Shown: positions 11,512 to 24,328, numbered from the stretch's first letter. The stretch is DNA of 64,000 bases from Akebia trifoliata (GCA_017979445.1 CM030704.1:18487219-18551218), one strand, 5' to 3'. Numbers and translations are program-made. Notes: generated by a model from the sequence alone, not told the origin.

Positions 11512-11526
11512 TTTAGCCCCCTACTT
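11512..11526 (-). other. Polypurine tract of the LARD-like element
   Basis: Minus-strand AGTAGGGGGCTAAA lies directly before the 3' LTR. This is the expected place and composition for the plus-strand primer. Confidence 0.6.
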
Positions 11527-13518
11527 GTGAGTTGGGACATTTACCATTGTTTTATGTGTCCCATCGAATAGGTATTCCAATGTAGATTATTTCTTTTATC
11601 GAGATGGAGTCATGGATAATAGTGACCAACTTATTACATTTTCTTGATTGTGTGCCTTGGAGCCAATATGTGTTGTGTGGCACAGAGATGACTCAAATGT
11701 TGTGTTCACAACATAAACACTACAATGAGGGTAAGGGTGCATGACGAAAATGTTATTGCAACAAGCATATCTTTAATGTCAAAAGGGTAATGCAAGCATC
11801 GCGAAGGTGCTTTTGGGATCGTAACAATGGTGTGAGAGCCATAAACATGATATCAGAGTTGCAAGGATGACATTAAAGTCACAAAGACAATGTCAGAGCC
11901 ATGAGGATGGTGTGAGATCCATAAGCATGACATCAGAATCGTATGCATGGCATGAGAACCACAAACACATCATTAAAGTTGTAAGGATGGAATTAGAACC
12001 ACAAAGACAATGTTGGACTCGTGAGGATGGTGTGGGAGCCAAAAACACGACATCGGAGTTGTAAGAATGACAAAAAAGACACAAGCATGACATCAAAGTC
12101 ATAAGGATGGCTTGAGATTTGAGGTTGCAATAACTTGGTTGTCTCATTTTAGCGTCGAGATCAAACACGATTACATTGATAACCAACAACTTGTATCAAT
12201 GTTGCAAAAGTAAGACTTTGGCACTGTAACCCTTCAACAGCGTGTATGCACATGGAAGTAGTCTAAATGTGGCTTGACAACTAATGTCTTCAGCACCGTG
12301 AGTACACAGAAAGAGGTTATCCGAGGTTTACGTATGGAGCAAACTACCAAGTCCTTAGATCATGGACGATGATTGGGATATCCATGTGACACTAATGACT
12401 AATGTTGACTCCACTGGTATCAACGTTGATCACTTCAGGATTCTATCTAGTGTTAAAGGTGGTGTGTCTGGAAGCTTGTCAACTCATGATAACGCCATAC
12501 CTTTGTTTGTTATAGGAGATCTTGTTGGGGAAATTATTGATGAGGCCTGAGCCCCCATGGTTTGCTCAAGTACGCTGTCGTCTCCTTCTATCACGAGCTT
12601 TTCCAGATTCAATGTACCCATTGAGAATGCCAAGTTGTATAAGGAAGTGCATGAAAGGCATGGGCATATACCGAGGATACCGTTTTTAAGGTCCGTTTTG
12701 ATATCTTATCCATGTTGATTGTTGAGGTCTTGTCGGTTGTAAAGGCAATGCCTTGCACTTGTATGGTTGATTTATCGTCAACCCTTCTTGATCTTTGACA
12801 ATAAGAAAATATTCAAACTTTTGAATAACTTAATTTCAACGTCGTGTGCTTACGAAAGATTATGACTGTGTAGCCAAGCCTCTCGAAGATAAGTCGAATT
12901 TGACTTAGACTTTATTGTAAGTAAGAGCCAAAGTTAAGGAAAAGGGAGTTGCTCTTAGAGAAACTAAAGGAAAGTTGCATAGCTTAGAATCCCATATAAC
13001 GTCTTTGCGCCGGAGGGGGCTTCTTCCCTTCTAGCCGAGCAAGGCATTCTTTTGGCAAACTTAAGTACCCTTGAAGAACGAAGTGAAGACTTTTATCTTG
13101 GGAATGATTTTTGCATCGTCTAGCTTGCTTTGAGCTTTATGTTGAAGGCTAAAACAAAGTATTGTTTTGTGTGTCTTTCTTTTTTGTTTCGGGTCAATGT
13201 CGAAATATATGTTTTTTTCTTTTGGCTTTATGTCGCATCAAGTATAGCCTTTGTGGCTTCGTGCCAAATGAAATGTATGTTGTTTTTAATGCCTCTATTC
13301 CAAATGAAAAACATGTTTATCTTGTAATGGCTTCGTACCAAAAGTTTATGATGGCTTTGCGCCAATGAATTATGTGTTTATTTTGTTCTGGCTCTACGCC
13401 ACATGAAATACACATCTTTTTGCTACTTGATTTTGAATTTGTATTGTACCTTAGCTTTTGGGACATGTGATGCTTCTTGTGAAACATGATCATTGCCCAT
13501 TCGGAGGCAACCATGATT
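11527..13518 (-). other. Interior of the LARD-like element with two degenerate tandem arrays
   Basis: No gag or pol similarity. Around 11830-12120 there are irregular repeats built from blocks such as CATGACATCAGA, GTAAGGATG and CACAAAGACAATGT. Around 13190-13420 another set repeats GGCTTCGTGCCAAATGAA-like blocks about every 50-60 bp. Short open frames at 11867-12189 and 13130-13368 follow these repeats and are not convincing genes. Confidence 0.6.
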
Positions 13519-13523
13519 GAAGG

Positions 13524-15213
13524 TGTAGACACCCCATTTTTGCATTCGCCTGATTAATCAACTCGTCAACCCGATCGCAACGATTCCTAATGATGGATGT
13601 TTATTACATTGCTTTATTTTGTTATCAGATGTGTTTCAGAAATTCGGATGAGGTATTTCGAATTGACAAAACTGTAGAAACCACGCTACGTTAGGAAAAC
13701 ACGACCCTAGAAATATAAAAATCATCATCTTGCAGACAAAAAGAAGCTTTACGATAAAACTCACTAAAAAATGAACAAATTACCAAACTACCCCTAACCT
13801 TAAAACATCCCTAGAGCTTACGTTACGCTTAGGAAAACTCATTCAAACACATAAAACAATAAATCAAAACTAAATAAATCATTTCGCCAATTTTCACAAA
13901 ATTCGACAAAATTATAAAAATTCCCCTCATAAAGTTCACGACTATTCCATACAAAAAATTCATAAATTACACAAACCAATATTTTCATTGAATTTCATAC
14001 GAAAAATCGATTCTAAAACATCCTAGAACATTGAAAACGACTTAAAACGCAAAAAGTCCTCTCCGAGGGTAAAACAGTAATTTTACAATTTTAATAATTA
14101 AAATTTTCAAAATTAATAAATAAAACATTAAATAATGTAAAGTGAAACATTAATAAAATTAATTTAAAATTTTAAACCAAAAAATCGATCAATCAGGCTT
14201 TCAGGCAAAATTGTTGATGGTTGCTAGGATATTTATTCAAGGACCTCTCCATCTAGGGGCCCAAAGAATTAAAGATATAATAAAAGGGGGACTCTCCAAA
14301 AATTAAAGTCAATCAAGTAAGACTAAAGTCAATCTTAAAGTCAAGCAAGTAAGACTAAAAGTCAACCAAGAAAGACTAAAGTCAAAGTATTAAAGTCAAT
14401 CTCATACGACTAAAGTCAAAACCCTAATATAAACTAATCAAGTCAATCTCATAATACTAAAGTCAAAACCCTAATCGAAACTAATCAAGTCAATCTCATA
14501 AGACTAAAGTCAAAATCCTAAATTAAAATCCTAAAGACTAAGTCAATCTCATAAGACTAAAGTCAAAACCCTAAAAGAAACCCTAATAAAACACTAATTC
14601 TTCTAAAAAACTTTATAAATAGGAGCCTCCGCACCCTATTTTCGTATCAAATAAAAAACCCTAAGAGAAGTAGGTCAAAAAGCTTCCCTAACCTCCCATA
14701 AATCCTAATTTTGAAGTCCCAACTCCTTACCTAACACCCATACTTCGATTTTAACTTGAAAAACACTTAGAAATCCCTCAAAATCCATAAAAAATTTGAA
14801 GAATCCAGATCTAAGAAAGAGATACCTTGCTTAGGAGCTTAGAGATCAGATACGGAGACAGAACAAAGCGAGGAATACTATACGAGGAGCTATTCTATCA
14901 AATCTGAGGGGATAAAATCGTTGCGTTCGGAAAATGTGAGTATTTTTATTTTTTTTATTATTATTTAGGTCTTGTTAGCAATGTAGTTTTATTTGAGAAT
15001 TAGTAGAGACCGGCGTTTGTCGGGCGGGGTTAGTGCCTAACACCTTCCAACCCCGTAACGTGATCTCCGAACCCGTATTTTTCTTTCGTAGATTAGTTTA
15101 TTTACCTTTTAGAGTTAAAATTCGGTTCCTAGACCGTAATAACTAGGTGGCGACTCCCAAACCTCAAAGGTCAAAAGCGGATCCGTGCACCTCGCGGATC
15201 GAGGGCGCTTTTA
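13524..15213 (+). mobile_element. Solo LTR of the A/B Tat family, TSD GAAGG
   Basis: The LTR begins TGTAGACACCCC and ends GGGCGCTTTTA, the usual final CA having become TA. GAAGG occurs directly on both sides (13519-13523 and 15214-15218). It aligns with the LTRs at 41587-45666, 50455-51255, 59919-60455 and 60456-61547. A TATA box at 14614-14620 precedes AGGAGCCTCC, which is conserved in the element A LTR. With no PBS or interior present, recombination between two LTRs is the likely origin. Confidence 0.93.
14300..14590 (+). promoter_or_regulatory. Array of 13 W-box cores (AGTCAA) upstream of the LTR TATA box
   Basis: An irregular minisatellite with the block TAAGACTAAAGTCAA holds 13 copies of AGTCAA between 14307 and 14566. 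Read on the minus strand, each is TTGACT, the W-box core bound by WRKY factors. The last copy is about 48 bp upstream of the TATA box at 14614. The corresponding U3 regions in element A and in the LTR piece at 60456 lack the array. Regulatory function is inferred, not shown. Confidence 0.6.
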
Positions 15214-15218
15214 GAAGG

Positions 15219-16249
15219 TGTCGATAGTGAAAGTATGACCTCATAACCTGCATTCATCTGCCATGTGACTACTCAACGTCATAAATCTTCGACGTCAGGA
15301 CTGAAGATGACAAAAGTACAAGGTATCTTTGAGCACATTGTGAGTCAAGCATTTGAGGTAGTTCCTACCATTGCCTAAGCAACAATTGTGGCCGTTCAAT
15401 AGTCATTTCTTTTACTGAGATATTGTCTGGATCGATGTCATATTTTGTTAGTTCTTCTACCCATTGCGTCAATTGTATTATTGATGCCTGACAACATGTA
15501 TTGATGTTGTCACCTAACGCTATTCGGTACTTAATGATATTTGATGTATAATGTTGTTCGACACCTAACGATGTTATTCGCCACCTTTTTTTTTTGTGCC
15601 TAACCGTTCGGTATATGATGTTGTTTGGAGCCTAACATTGCTTAGTACTTGACGTTATTCGACACTTGACATTTGTTTGGTGCCCAATCATTCGACACGT
15701 GATGTTGTTTGATCCCTAATGATGTTTAAAGCCTAACATTGTTTGGCACTTGACGCTCTTTGGTACTTAATGCTCTTCAGTGTATTATGTTTAAACGTGT
15801 GATTGTCTGATGCTTGATGCTTTGACAAGGTGAGTTGTATGGCAACCAATACACTACAAAGGTCTCATGCACAGTCTTAGATGTCAAAATGGAGGAAATA
15901 AAGTGAAGTCAACCACAAAATCTTGATGAAATGGGATCGATGTTCAAATGTAAGAGAGGAAAAGATGAAATAAGAAAACCAGGTCTTTGTTGTCCTCAAA
16001 TTTGTCACACTGAGAGCTTGGCGAAGGGTATGCTAAGAAGAAGATTCATTGTGGCTTTAAATGTTTGTCATCACAAGTTTTCATTATATTTTTAGAAAAA
16101 GTTTGACACCATGACTATTGGATTGTCGTTTTTGACGCCTTCAAGCTCGATGCCATGACCATTGGATTGTTGTCTTAGATCATAATCTTCCTCGTAATGC
16201 TTTCATACAACTTCTCATGTTTCGAAGTATAGTTGTTATTGACTATCGT
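15219..16249 (-). other. Interior of the LARD-like element near the PBS, with degenerate tandem repeats
   Basis: From about 15470 to 15800 blocks like TTCGGTACTTAATGATATT and CACCTAACGATGTT repeat irregularly every 30-45 bp. The rest (15800-16249) shows no coding signal. Confidence 0.55.
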
Positions 16250-16267
16250 TCCCCAATGGAGTCGCCA
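16250..16267 (-). other. Primer-binding site, tRNA-Arg(ACG) type
   Basis: Minus-strand TGGCGACTCCATTGGGGA has one mismatch to the tRNA-Arg(ACG) 3' end. It follows the 5' LTR end (GGGCATCA) after five bases, as in the Ogre/Tat element at 4771. Confidence 0.88.
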
Positions 16268-16272
16268 GATGT

Positions 16273-17131
16273 TGATGCCCAATTTTTATTATGTTCACGA
16301 AGGATAAGGTCTTTGCACACGTCATGTGCCAAGTGGTAATTAAGGTAGTCCCACCATCACCTAAACTACATTTCATGGCTGTTCCGTATTAGTATTGCAT
16401 TGGATTTTGATTTTCTCCGTACTTTCTTAGCCGATGATGTCTTAGGCAAGTGACGCCTCAACTAGAACTTTAATGTTCCATACTGCCTTTGACAACATAG
16501 TCATAGCATTTTGTAAGTACTAAGAGAGAGATAATACAATACACAAGGTTTGTTCATGGGGTTCGTCCAAAATCCAAACTATATCCCCAGGCTCTAGAGA
16601 GTCATTCACAATTCTTGAAGTTATCACAATGTTACATGAGAAAGGGAGAAAACCCACTTGAGAGAGAAGTAAAGCTAGAGATAAATAAAATGAAGCCCAA
16701 GAAGAGAGTCAAGTATGAAAACTAAGTGAAATAGAAGTGGTGAGATCCAAAAATCCCATTTCTTCATTGTTACATTCCTCTATTTATAGGCTCCTCTTTG
16801 ACCTTCCAGAGGAAATCAACTATTGCCATCTGCTTTCCCCTTTTCTTATCCATGCTCCCAAACATTCCTTCTTCAATGTCAATTTTGTACCACAAACATC
16901 ACTCCATGTGTCATGCTTGTCAAGACCAATTCGGTAGGGCTATGGGTGCTATTTTTTAAAGGAACAAGGAAGTAAGGCCTCTAATGCTTCTTGAGCATGA
17001 CTCATCATGTTGGCATTGAGTGGAGGTTTCAGTGCTTATGCCATCTTATATTTCATTCATTCGTAATTTCTCTAACATGGGTGCCAACTCATTGCCTAGT
17101 CATTAGGCTTAAAACCACATCATCCAAACCT
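16273..17131 (-). repeat. 5' LTR of the LARD-like element
   Basis: Direct repeat of 10656-11511. A TATA box (CCTATAAATAGAGG, minus strand) lies near 16783. The right boundary is uncertain by a few bases because the two copies differ there. Confidence 0.85.
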
Positions 17132-20100
17132 ATTATCATTAGCATCAAACATGACCATCAAATCCTGTCATAACCTAATAAAATCAAGCATGCTTCTTTT
17201 ACTGTTTTATTTGTTGTTGTTGCCTTTAATTGAACGCTTGTATCTGACGTGTCCAATATGTTTGGGGTATATGCAATCGCTGATTGTGATCATATTCAAC
17301 AAAAACTTATCTAAATCTCTAGGTTGTGAATAAGTTACCGAACTTCTGCAAATGATAACAACGCATCTCTCTTTCTCTAAAACTTTGTCTTCTCTTCATT
17401 TCACATAAATAGGGAACACCTATTTCCTTTGTGTTTTTTTTTTCCTTTTTTTGAAGAACACTTTCGTTAAATGTTAGTAAGATTCCTAATGTAGTAAGGG
17501 TTGTTGACCTCAAATGGATTTTTAAATTGTCAATCCAACACCACAACCTTCTATATTTCATGGAAAAACTCATATCCAAAAAAATAATTTTTTTAGGAAG
17601 GGGGTGGGGGGTTTTATACAAAGTTTTGAAAATGGACATCTACTGAACGATCCCACAGAATTCTCAAATTTTAAACTAAAATTTAATGGTGAAAAATAAT
17701 CTTTTTCTTAAGTTCATAGAATTGTGTCTTCTACATCCTTGTGGCATCAGATCATTTTTTGGATGCCACAAGGTGAGTTCAATGACCCTGAATAAGATTT
17801 GAAATCTTAATAAGTTAGTAAGGCTAGTCTTAATCTTTCTTTCTTTTTCTTAATTTTTTTTTCTCTTTGATTAATTGTAAACAAAAATGATCATATGAAA
17901 TATTATTATGGATTGGAGCATGAAAGAAGTTAAATCAAGTTAATGACTTATTATATGGAATATTTCTTGTTGATTATTTATTTATTTTAATTAAAATATA
18001 TGTTGTTCGGAAAAAAGTTAATTTGTAGGATATTGACAATTCAATAATAAAATTGGTTTGACTTGATTCATTTGTATAGTCCATTCACTCAATTATGGTT
18101 CTTATTTAGTGAAACCGACCTAAGTCCATTCAATTTCGATTTGGCCCCAAACTGAATCAAGTTGCACCCCTAATGACTAGAATAAATATCCAAATACAAA
18201 AGTCATTACTGGACACTCAAAGTAGAGGACACTATTTTTGTGAACATGGTAAATTGTGAGGCATTTGTTCTTTTCATATCTCACATGATATTATTTGTGA
18301 TTGGCTACTGGTTTTTAATCATGATTCTTCATAGTAATTTAATTTAATCAAAATTTGGCTATTGATGGGAGTTACAATTAGAATAATACTTCGTACTAAT
18401 TATGATTTCATAGTAGCCAATTTTATTTACAGTACTTCATTTGTCTTTTAGGTGGACATAATTGATGATCATTTTGTAATCTTTTTTTAGTTTGAATTTT
18501 TTTGAAGATGGACATAGATCAAAAGAATTTTGCAATTTTTATGAGTTTCTCATTTGAGAACTTGCCTTATCTCACTATTTGGGCTCTTTAGCCTTTCTTG
18601 AAGCATTTTATAGGATAGAGATAGATATAATAAGAAAATTTATTATGATATGTGGTGCCATACAAGACAATATAATATTAGTATTGAAACATGAAAACAA
18701 GAACATAATTTATGTTGTTCTCTTAGTGTGATGGATTATTGATTTATATATTCATTTAAATTTTATATAAAATCAGAATTCCAATAACTAATATATTTAT
18801 TAAATGCTTAAAAGTATGTATTTTTCTATTATTTATAGAACACTTAAGCGTATTTTCAAACTTAAGAGTTATGATTTCTTCATAAAATCATGCATAATAG
18901 TTAATTCATCATAAATTATATTTTACTAACTTAATTGCATGTATTTTCATAAACTTTGAGGATTTAATTATATGTCAATTTCTTACAAGCAAAATAGATG
19001 AGAATTGAATAATCAAGAAGTGAAAAAGATTAAGGTCAAAGTCAAAATCAAAACAAAATCCAAGAGATTGGATAATCTTGGATTGATAGAATCAAGTTCC
19101 AAATCTATCATGTCATACTATTTTACCCATAACTTTCGATTCAATTATCGAAATAAGGTGAAATTTTAGGATTAACAAATTGAAACAAAGGAAAAAAAAT
19201 TGTATTCCACGAAGAGAAACTTATTCAAACTTCAAATTGGTAAAAAACACATAACAAGTCAAAGACTCCAAGTTTGTAACATTTACTATTTTTACGTAAC
19301 TTTTGACTCAATTATCAAAATGAAGTAAAGTCAGTAAGGTTAGAACTCTAATTAAAAGGGTGGCATATTTCTATTTCTCATAGAAAATTAAATTTAGATG
19401 AAAAAATGGCAAAAACATATTGTCAAAGAAATCCTAATTTTTATTTATAAAAAAACTTTATCTCTTTAATTTTTGGCCTCTATCTTTTCTCTCTATTTGA
19501 TCTCCCTATTTTCTCTACTAATATCTTTTACTTATATTTTTTATATTTTTAGGTTTTTATTTATTTTTCTTCAACTGAAAGACAAATTGTTCAAATTAAT
19601 TCAAGAGAGTAATTAAAGTTAAGTATGATTTTAATTTTATGTTATTTGTTAATTTCTAAAATGAATCTTGACTAATCTTCATATCTAAAGAGACTAATGA
19701 AGATAAAATTATTATTTAATTTTAGTTTATTTTTCTAGTCTTAATGTTTTCATTGTTAAAATAATTTTTTTTTTCAAATCATGTTCCGTCAGTATTTTCA
19801 ATTTATTTAACTTTATTCTTCATCTCAAGCATGATCCGTTACTACTGGATACAACCTATTATATTAGATGCTCAATGTGATGTTGAATTATTAAGAAATA
19901 AAACTATTAAAGGATAAGAAATCTCAGATAATTTTATATTTTTATTTATTTGATTCATTATTGTTACATCCTCCAAATCAAGAATCTTTGTCGATTTCTT
20001 GATTTGAGTTATCCAAAAATAATTTGAAAATAAATTGATTTAAATTAATTATCTTAGATGGATTCATTCTCCTTAGATATTTTTGAATTCAGACATTTTT

Positions 20101-21026
20101 TAGTTAATTTAATTAATTTTTAGTTTATTATCCAAAATCACACCCTTTTTCTTTTAATTTTCTAAAATTTGGAATATTAGTCTTCCAATCCTCAGAGAGC
20201 GACTCCACTTACCAATCAAAAGTAGGTTTTTAATTTTAATTCTATCTTTTGTTCTTGTCCTTTTTAGATACATCTTTACACGAGGAACAATCTTATTTTC
20301 ATTATGTAATTTAATTTTGGAGGTTTTCGTGCAAATAATTTAGCATGGAACACGCATGTTTATCTTATGGGTTTATTATCGTTATTGATTTTAAAAACTT
20401 TTATTTTGGCCTTACTTTGATCATGATGTTTTTAAATTTTTATGATATGAGTCATATTATATTTTATATTTTTTTATCTTCTTATTTTCTACAATCTCAT
20501 GCATAATAGAGCATTTCAATATACGAATACAACATTGAACGATGTGTAAATGATTTTATTGATACTACTATGACTCAAATAAAGACCTTAAATCCTTGCA
20601 TAAAAGATGCCTTGAACGTAAAGTTGTGTCATTAAGTTATTTGATAATATATTCCATCAAAAATCCTCCCTAAGAGATATATTCAATGAAAAGTTATGTG
20701 AATAGGGTTTTTGATAATTCCTCACAATCTTGATTAATAGGCAAACATGATACGTACCAATCATATCATGTGGGTAATGGATGTTGATTTTTAGTATCGA
20801 TATGTTGAATATTGGTTCAAACAAATGAACAAGTTAATCCATGATGTTAACAAGGTATAATCCAATGGGTTGTATGGACCAAACGATCACTATCTATATG
20901 TACAACACATCCACATAACATCCAAATACATGATTAAGATCCACGTGGATATAGAGCATAAAATTTAAGAATTAAATCGGATTCCATAGAAAATATTTTT
21001 TTAATAATCTCCTCATTATAGAAACC
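17132..21026. other. AT-rich region with no gene recognised
   Basis: About 3.9 kb of A/T-rich DNA. Only short chance frames are present, none with a recognisable domain. An imperfect direct repeat pairs the segment near 19121-19165 with that near 19292-19335. The text near 18160-18175 (GTTGCACCCCTAATGAC) resembles a hAT-type MITE end, but no partner end was found. It may hold eroded transposons or the original host DNA. Confidence 0.5.
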
Positions 21027-21031
21027 ATCCT

Positions 21032-22229
21032 TGATGAGACTATCATTGTTCTTCTCACTAGAGTTAATATTATTCTTACTTTTACCTTACTTGTGGGGCA
21101 AGTAGGGGATCGAACCCAAGAGAAAAGAGGAGTAGAGTTAAGCTAAGAGGATAAAATTCAAATTAACTAAAAGAAAGTAAAACTGTTTTTTTTTTTTTGT
21201 ATTTTTAAACTTATAAGAAGATGTAAAATTGCTAGAAAATGAACTAAAATAAATGAAATTAAAGCAAGTAAACTTATTAAATTAAAACACCATTAGAGGT
21301 GGATCTACCTATAACATGTTGATGAGCAATTCCTAGTCTCTAGTCTTTTTATAACTCAATTGTAAGGACTTGGTGTTAGCTTCTTAAATCAGAAAGTTTT
21401 GCAAATAAAATCAAATGAGGGAATATAAACAAATTAGAATTCTTTGAAAACTTCCTACTACCAATTATCTAGTTTAAGCATACTTTATCTTGATATAATC
21501 TAAGTATAAAGTATCTATATTAAGAATAAAAGGTGCAAGAAATCTTAAAGAGAACTCATAAGCATTTTAAATAAAAGAAAGACATGAAATTAAAAACAAC
21601 ACAAAAACTTGCTCTAGGCTTTTCCACTCTCCAATGGAGGGGAATTTAGCCTAATGTCATTGTAAGAAAGGGAAGATAAGAGATGAAAGAACTTTTCTTC
21701 ATTTCATGGAGAAACTTACAACTTCTTCTTCTTCTATTTCTTACAAAATTATTTAATCAAAAGAAAATAACTAGAAGATAAAAATACAAAAAATAAGAGA
21801 ATATGCTAAGAACCTTAGATTAAAGGAGTCTTGGACAAAAGAACCAAGAGGGGATCCTTTCTCTAGAGATTGAGGTTCTATTTATAGAGAAAAATTTGTG
21901 TAGAAGAGTCTAAAAGTAGTCTCCACTTTTCTTTGCACAAAAAGATAAAAGAGGAGAATATGAGTTAAGGATTAGGACATTGCAAAGTGGGCCCATATGC
22001 TTTTGTCTTGAGATTTTGATTCCAAAATGTTGATTTCCTGCACTAGAAACACACGTAATTATATTTATCTAGTAAACGAATTTATTTATATATAATTAAG
22101 CCTAATTAACATGCAACATTGTATTTTTAGGCTTATCATGATTATTACCTTAATATGGAGAAATAGGTACAAAAATCAAGATAAATATCCAGAAATATGC
22201 GTATAATTGAGTGTTTGGAGCACTCATCA
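21032..22229 (-). repeat. 3' LTR of the Athila element
   Basis: Direct repeat of 34956-36175 (1198 versus 1220 bp). On the minus strand it starts TGATGAGTG and ends AGTCTCATCA. The TATA box is near 21885 (CTATAAATAGAACC on the minus strand). The same family gave the solo LTR at 56793-58005. Confidence 0.94.
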
Positions 22230-22241
22230 CACCCCCAAACT
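22230..22241 (-). other. Athila polypurine tract next to the 3' LTR
   Basis: Minus-strand AAGTTTGGGGGTG abuts the LTR start TGATGAG. A near-identical AAGTTTGGGGGTGT occurs at about 24329-24343, just after the integrase, matching the paired tracts often seen in Athila-like elements. Confidence 0.75.
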
Positions 22242-23186
22242 TACCTTTTTCTAGTCCCTAGAAAATAAAACTGCCATTTTCGCAGACACCTCGACTGCAT
22301 TTAGCGAATGCAGCAAGCTCTTGAACCGCTAGGTTACCCCTAGTGGACGAGTTTGACTTGTGAGGGTTTGCAAAAAATATACCCACAAAATTTGAAAATA
22401 ACTTTGAAGTAAAAATAGTCAAAATCAAAACTTATATTAAAAAATACAATTTTTTTTTGTTTAGTCAATTAATTGGAAGTACTGCTTGGTATAGAGTCCC
22501 AACCCTTATTTCTCTACAACAAAACTTAGACTTAAATTGACCTTTGAGCGACAGTGATTCTAACTCAGAAATTTAAGAGATTCAATTTCCGAAAATGAGT
22601 TTCAACCTTCTAACTACTTAAGAATAGCTGGAGTAACTTAGGGTTTAATTCTAAATTTAACATCCTGTCTGAGGTAGTGAGAAGTGTGGATATTCATTTT
22701 AATACCTCTAAGGGACTTTCTCTGTGATATTCCAGTATACTCACATTTTTACACTTGATGGCTTTCACCCTACTAAAACTTTACATAAACTTTTGGATCT
22801 TTATTTATTTATTTATTTTTCTATTACTTCTTTACTCTTTTTCTAAGAAAAGTAGGCAGCCCTTTTCAAGGTACCCAATCTAATTCAATGGTTGATGTAC
22901 AAGGTATATACAATCCAGTTCTGTTTTTCTTCTAATCAGCCAACTAATTGAACAAGGAAGTCACAGTTCATCAAACCTAGTTTTTCCTTAAACTTTAGGT
23001 AGAAAAAAGGTAACAAGCTCTCTTAATACAATCTAGACTCTTAGTAACCTTATTAGAAGTGACTATAACCAAAAGATAATTTTGCTCTAACTTTTGCCTA
23101 AGAGAAACACAAATAGGGACTCTAGATCATAGCTTCCAATGAAAGATTGATTAAATATTTTTAACTAAGTGCTTTAAGATACAAGC
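22242..23186 (-). other. Athila 3' untranslated region
   Basis: Non-coding stretch between the MITE and the 3' polypurine tract. No env-like frame is seen. An inverted repeat at about 22290-22315 (CTGCATTTAGCGAATGCAG) could form a hairpin. Confidence 0.6.
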
Positions 23187-23189
23187 TAA

Positions 23190-24247
23190 GGGCCCGTGTG
23201 GATACAGGAGCCAGAAGTACTTAGAACATAAGTACTTTCATAAGTACTTTTTTAAGTACTGTCTGGAGTAAGTGGATAACTGTTGTGTGTTAGGATGCAG
23301 GTTCTGAAAAGTACTGTTAGAAGTACTTTTGATAGAGTTTTGTGTTTGGAAACTATTTTGAATTATGTTTAAATGATCAAAATGCCCTTATAAGTATCAG
23401 TTACTATTATTAACATTATAACTCAACAAATTATTCTTCAAAAGAAATAAAAGTTATTGTTTTTATCCATAAAAACTAATATAAACACCCAACAATTATA
23501 AATAAATAGAAAATATTGTGAGCAAATATATACAACCACTAAAAATATGAAGAAGCTTTCACCACATCAATGGATAGTAAATTTGTGTGTAATTGTTCAC
23601 ATCAATTTTCCAATAAGAAAATTTCAACCATAGTTGGAATGCTCATGGATAAATCATTGAGTAAGCAATTTGGGGAGTTATAAATTCAAATTCAAATGCT
23701 ACACTAAAAGACTACCACCACATCAATGGATAATAATAAAATATTATTTAATTGCATTTTTTAGGGTATGCTTGTAATTTTCAAAATTTATGATGGACAT
23801 ACTTGTCCCAAATGCTATACCAAAATGCTACCACCACATCAATGGATAGTAATATAGTATTACTGCAATTGCATTTTTAAGGGTATGCTTGTAATTTTCA
23901 AAATTTATGAGGGGTATACTTGTCCCAAATGTTACACTAAAAGGCTACCACCATATCAATGGATAGTAATATAATATTATTTCAATTGCTTTTTTGAGGG
24001 TAGATTTGTAATTTTTGAAATTTATGAGGAGCATACTTGTCCTAATCTCGTCATTTTGACAATATTTTGTGGCTCCGCGCAAGAGTAGTTTAGAGAAGTA
24101 GCACCATCGGTACTCCGTAAAAAAGCACTAAAATGACTCCACGGTAAAGTAGTTCTTTCTACGAGTAATTTATCCAAACACCTTTAAAGTGCTTCTGACT
24201 CCCTGCAAAAGTCAGAAGTACTTAGAAAAGTCAATCCACACAGGCCC
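23190..24247. mobile_element. Tourist-like (PIF/Harbinger) MITE, TSD TAA
   Basis: Terminal inverted repeats GGGCCCGTGTGGAT and its near-complement ATTGACTT...CCACACAGGCCC bound the element, with TAA on both sides (23187-23189 and 24248-24250). The ends also share an AGAAGTACTTAGAA inverted segment. There is no transposase. The interior contains three tandem copies of a unit of about 117 bp (23695-24045). The 3-bp TAA duplication and GGGCC ends fit PIF/Harbinger non-autonomous elements. Confidence 0.82.
23695..24045. repeat. Three 117-bp tandem copies inside the MITE
   Basis: Units start near 23695, 23811 and 23928. Each contains CTACCACCACATCAATGGAT and ends near CATACTTGTCC. A partial extra copy lies near 23560. 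Confidence 0.8.
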
Positions 24248-24328
24248 TAAGATTTTGAACAAAATACAACAAAGTCGCCAACCAAGAACATTTTTTTTTA
24301 AAGAAGAAAATAATAAATGGAAATCCGG

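Larger units (their letters stand above)
10656..17131 (-). mobile_element. Non-coding LTR retrotransposon (LARD-like) with tRNA-Arg PBS
   Basis: Two direct repeats of about 860 bp (10656-11511 and 16273-17131) flank an interior that has a PBS beside the right copy and a purine tract beside the left copy, so the element reads on the minus strand. Without the solo LTR at 13519-15218 the interior is only about 3.0 kb and shows no gag or pol. It would have needed proteins from a Tat-like partner. ATTAT at 10651-10655 and 17132-17136 may be the target duplication, but the exact right LTR end is uncertain. Confidence 0.82.

Noticed and set aside
14400..14590. AACCCTAA motifs resembling the plant telomere repeat
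   Set aside because: They are scattered within a longer repeat unit in an LTR and never form consecutive CCCTAAA copies.
18150..18180. Possible hAT-type MITE end (TTGCACCCCTAA)
   Set aside because: No matching inverted end or 8-bp target duplication was found nearby.
20185..20225. GCGACTCCACTTACC resembling a tRNA-Arg PBS
   Set aside because: Only part of the PBS matches and no LTR or partner repeat could be placed around it.
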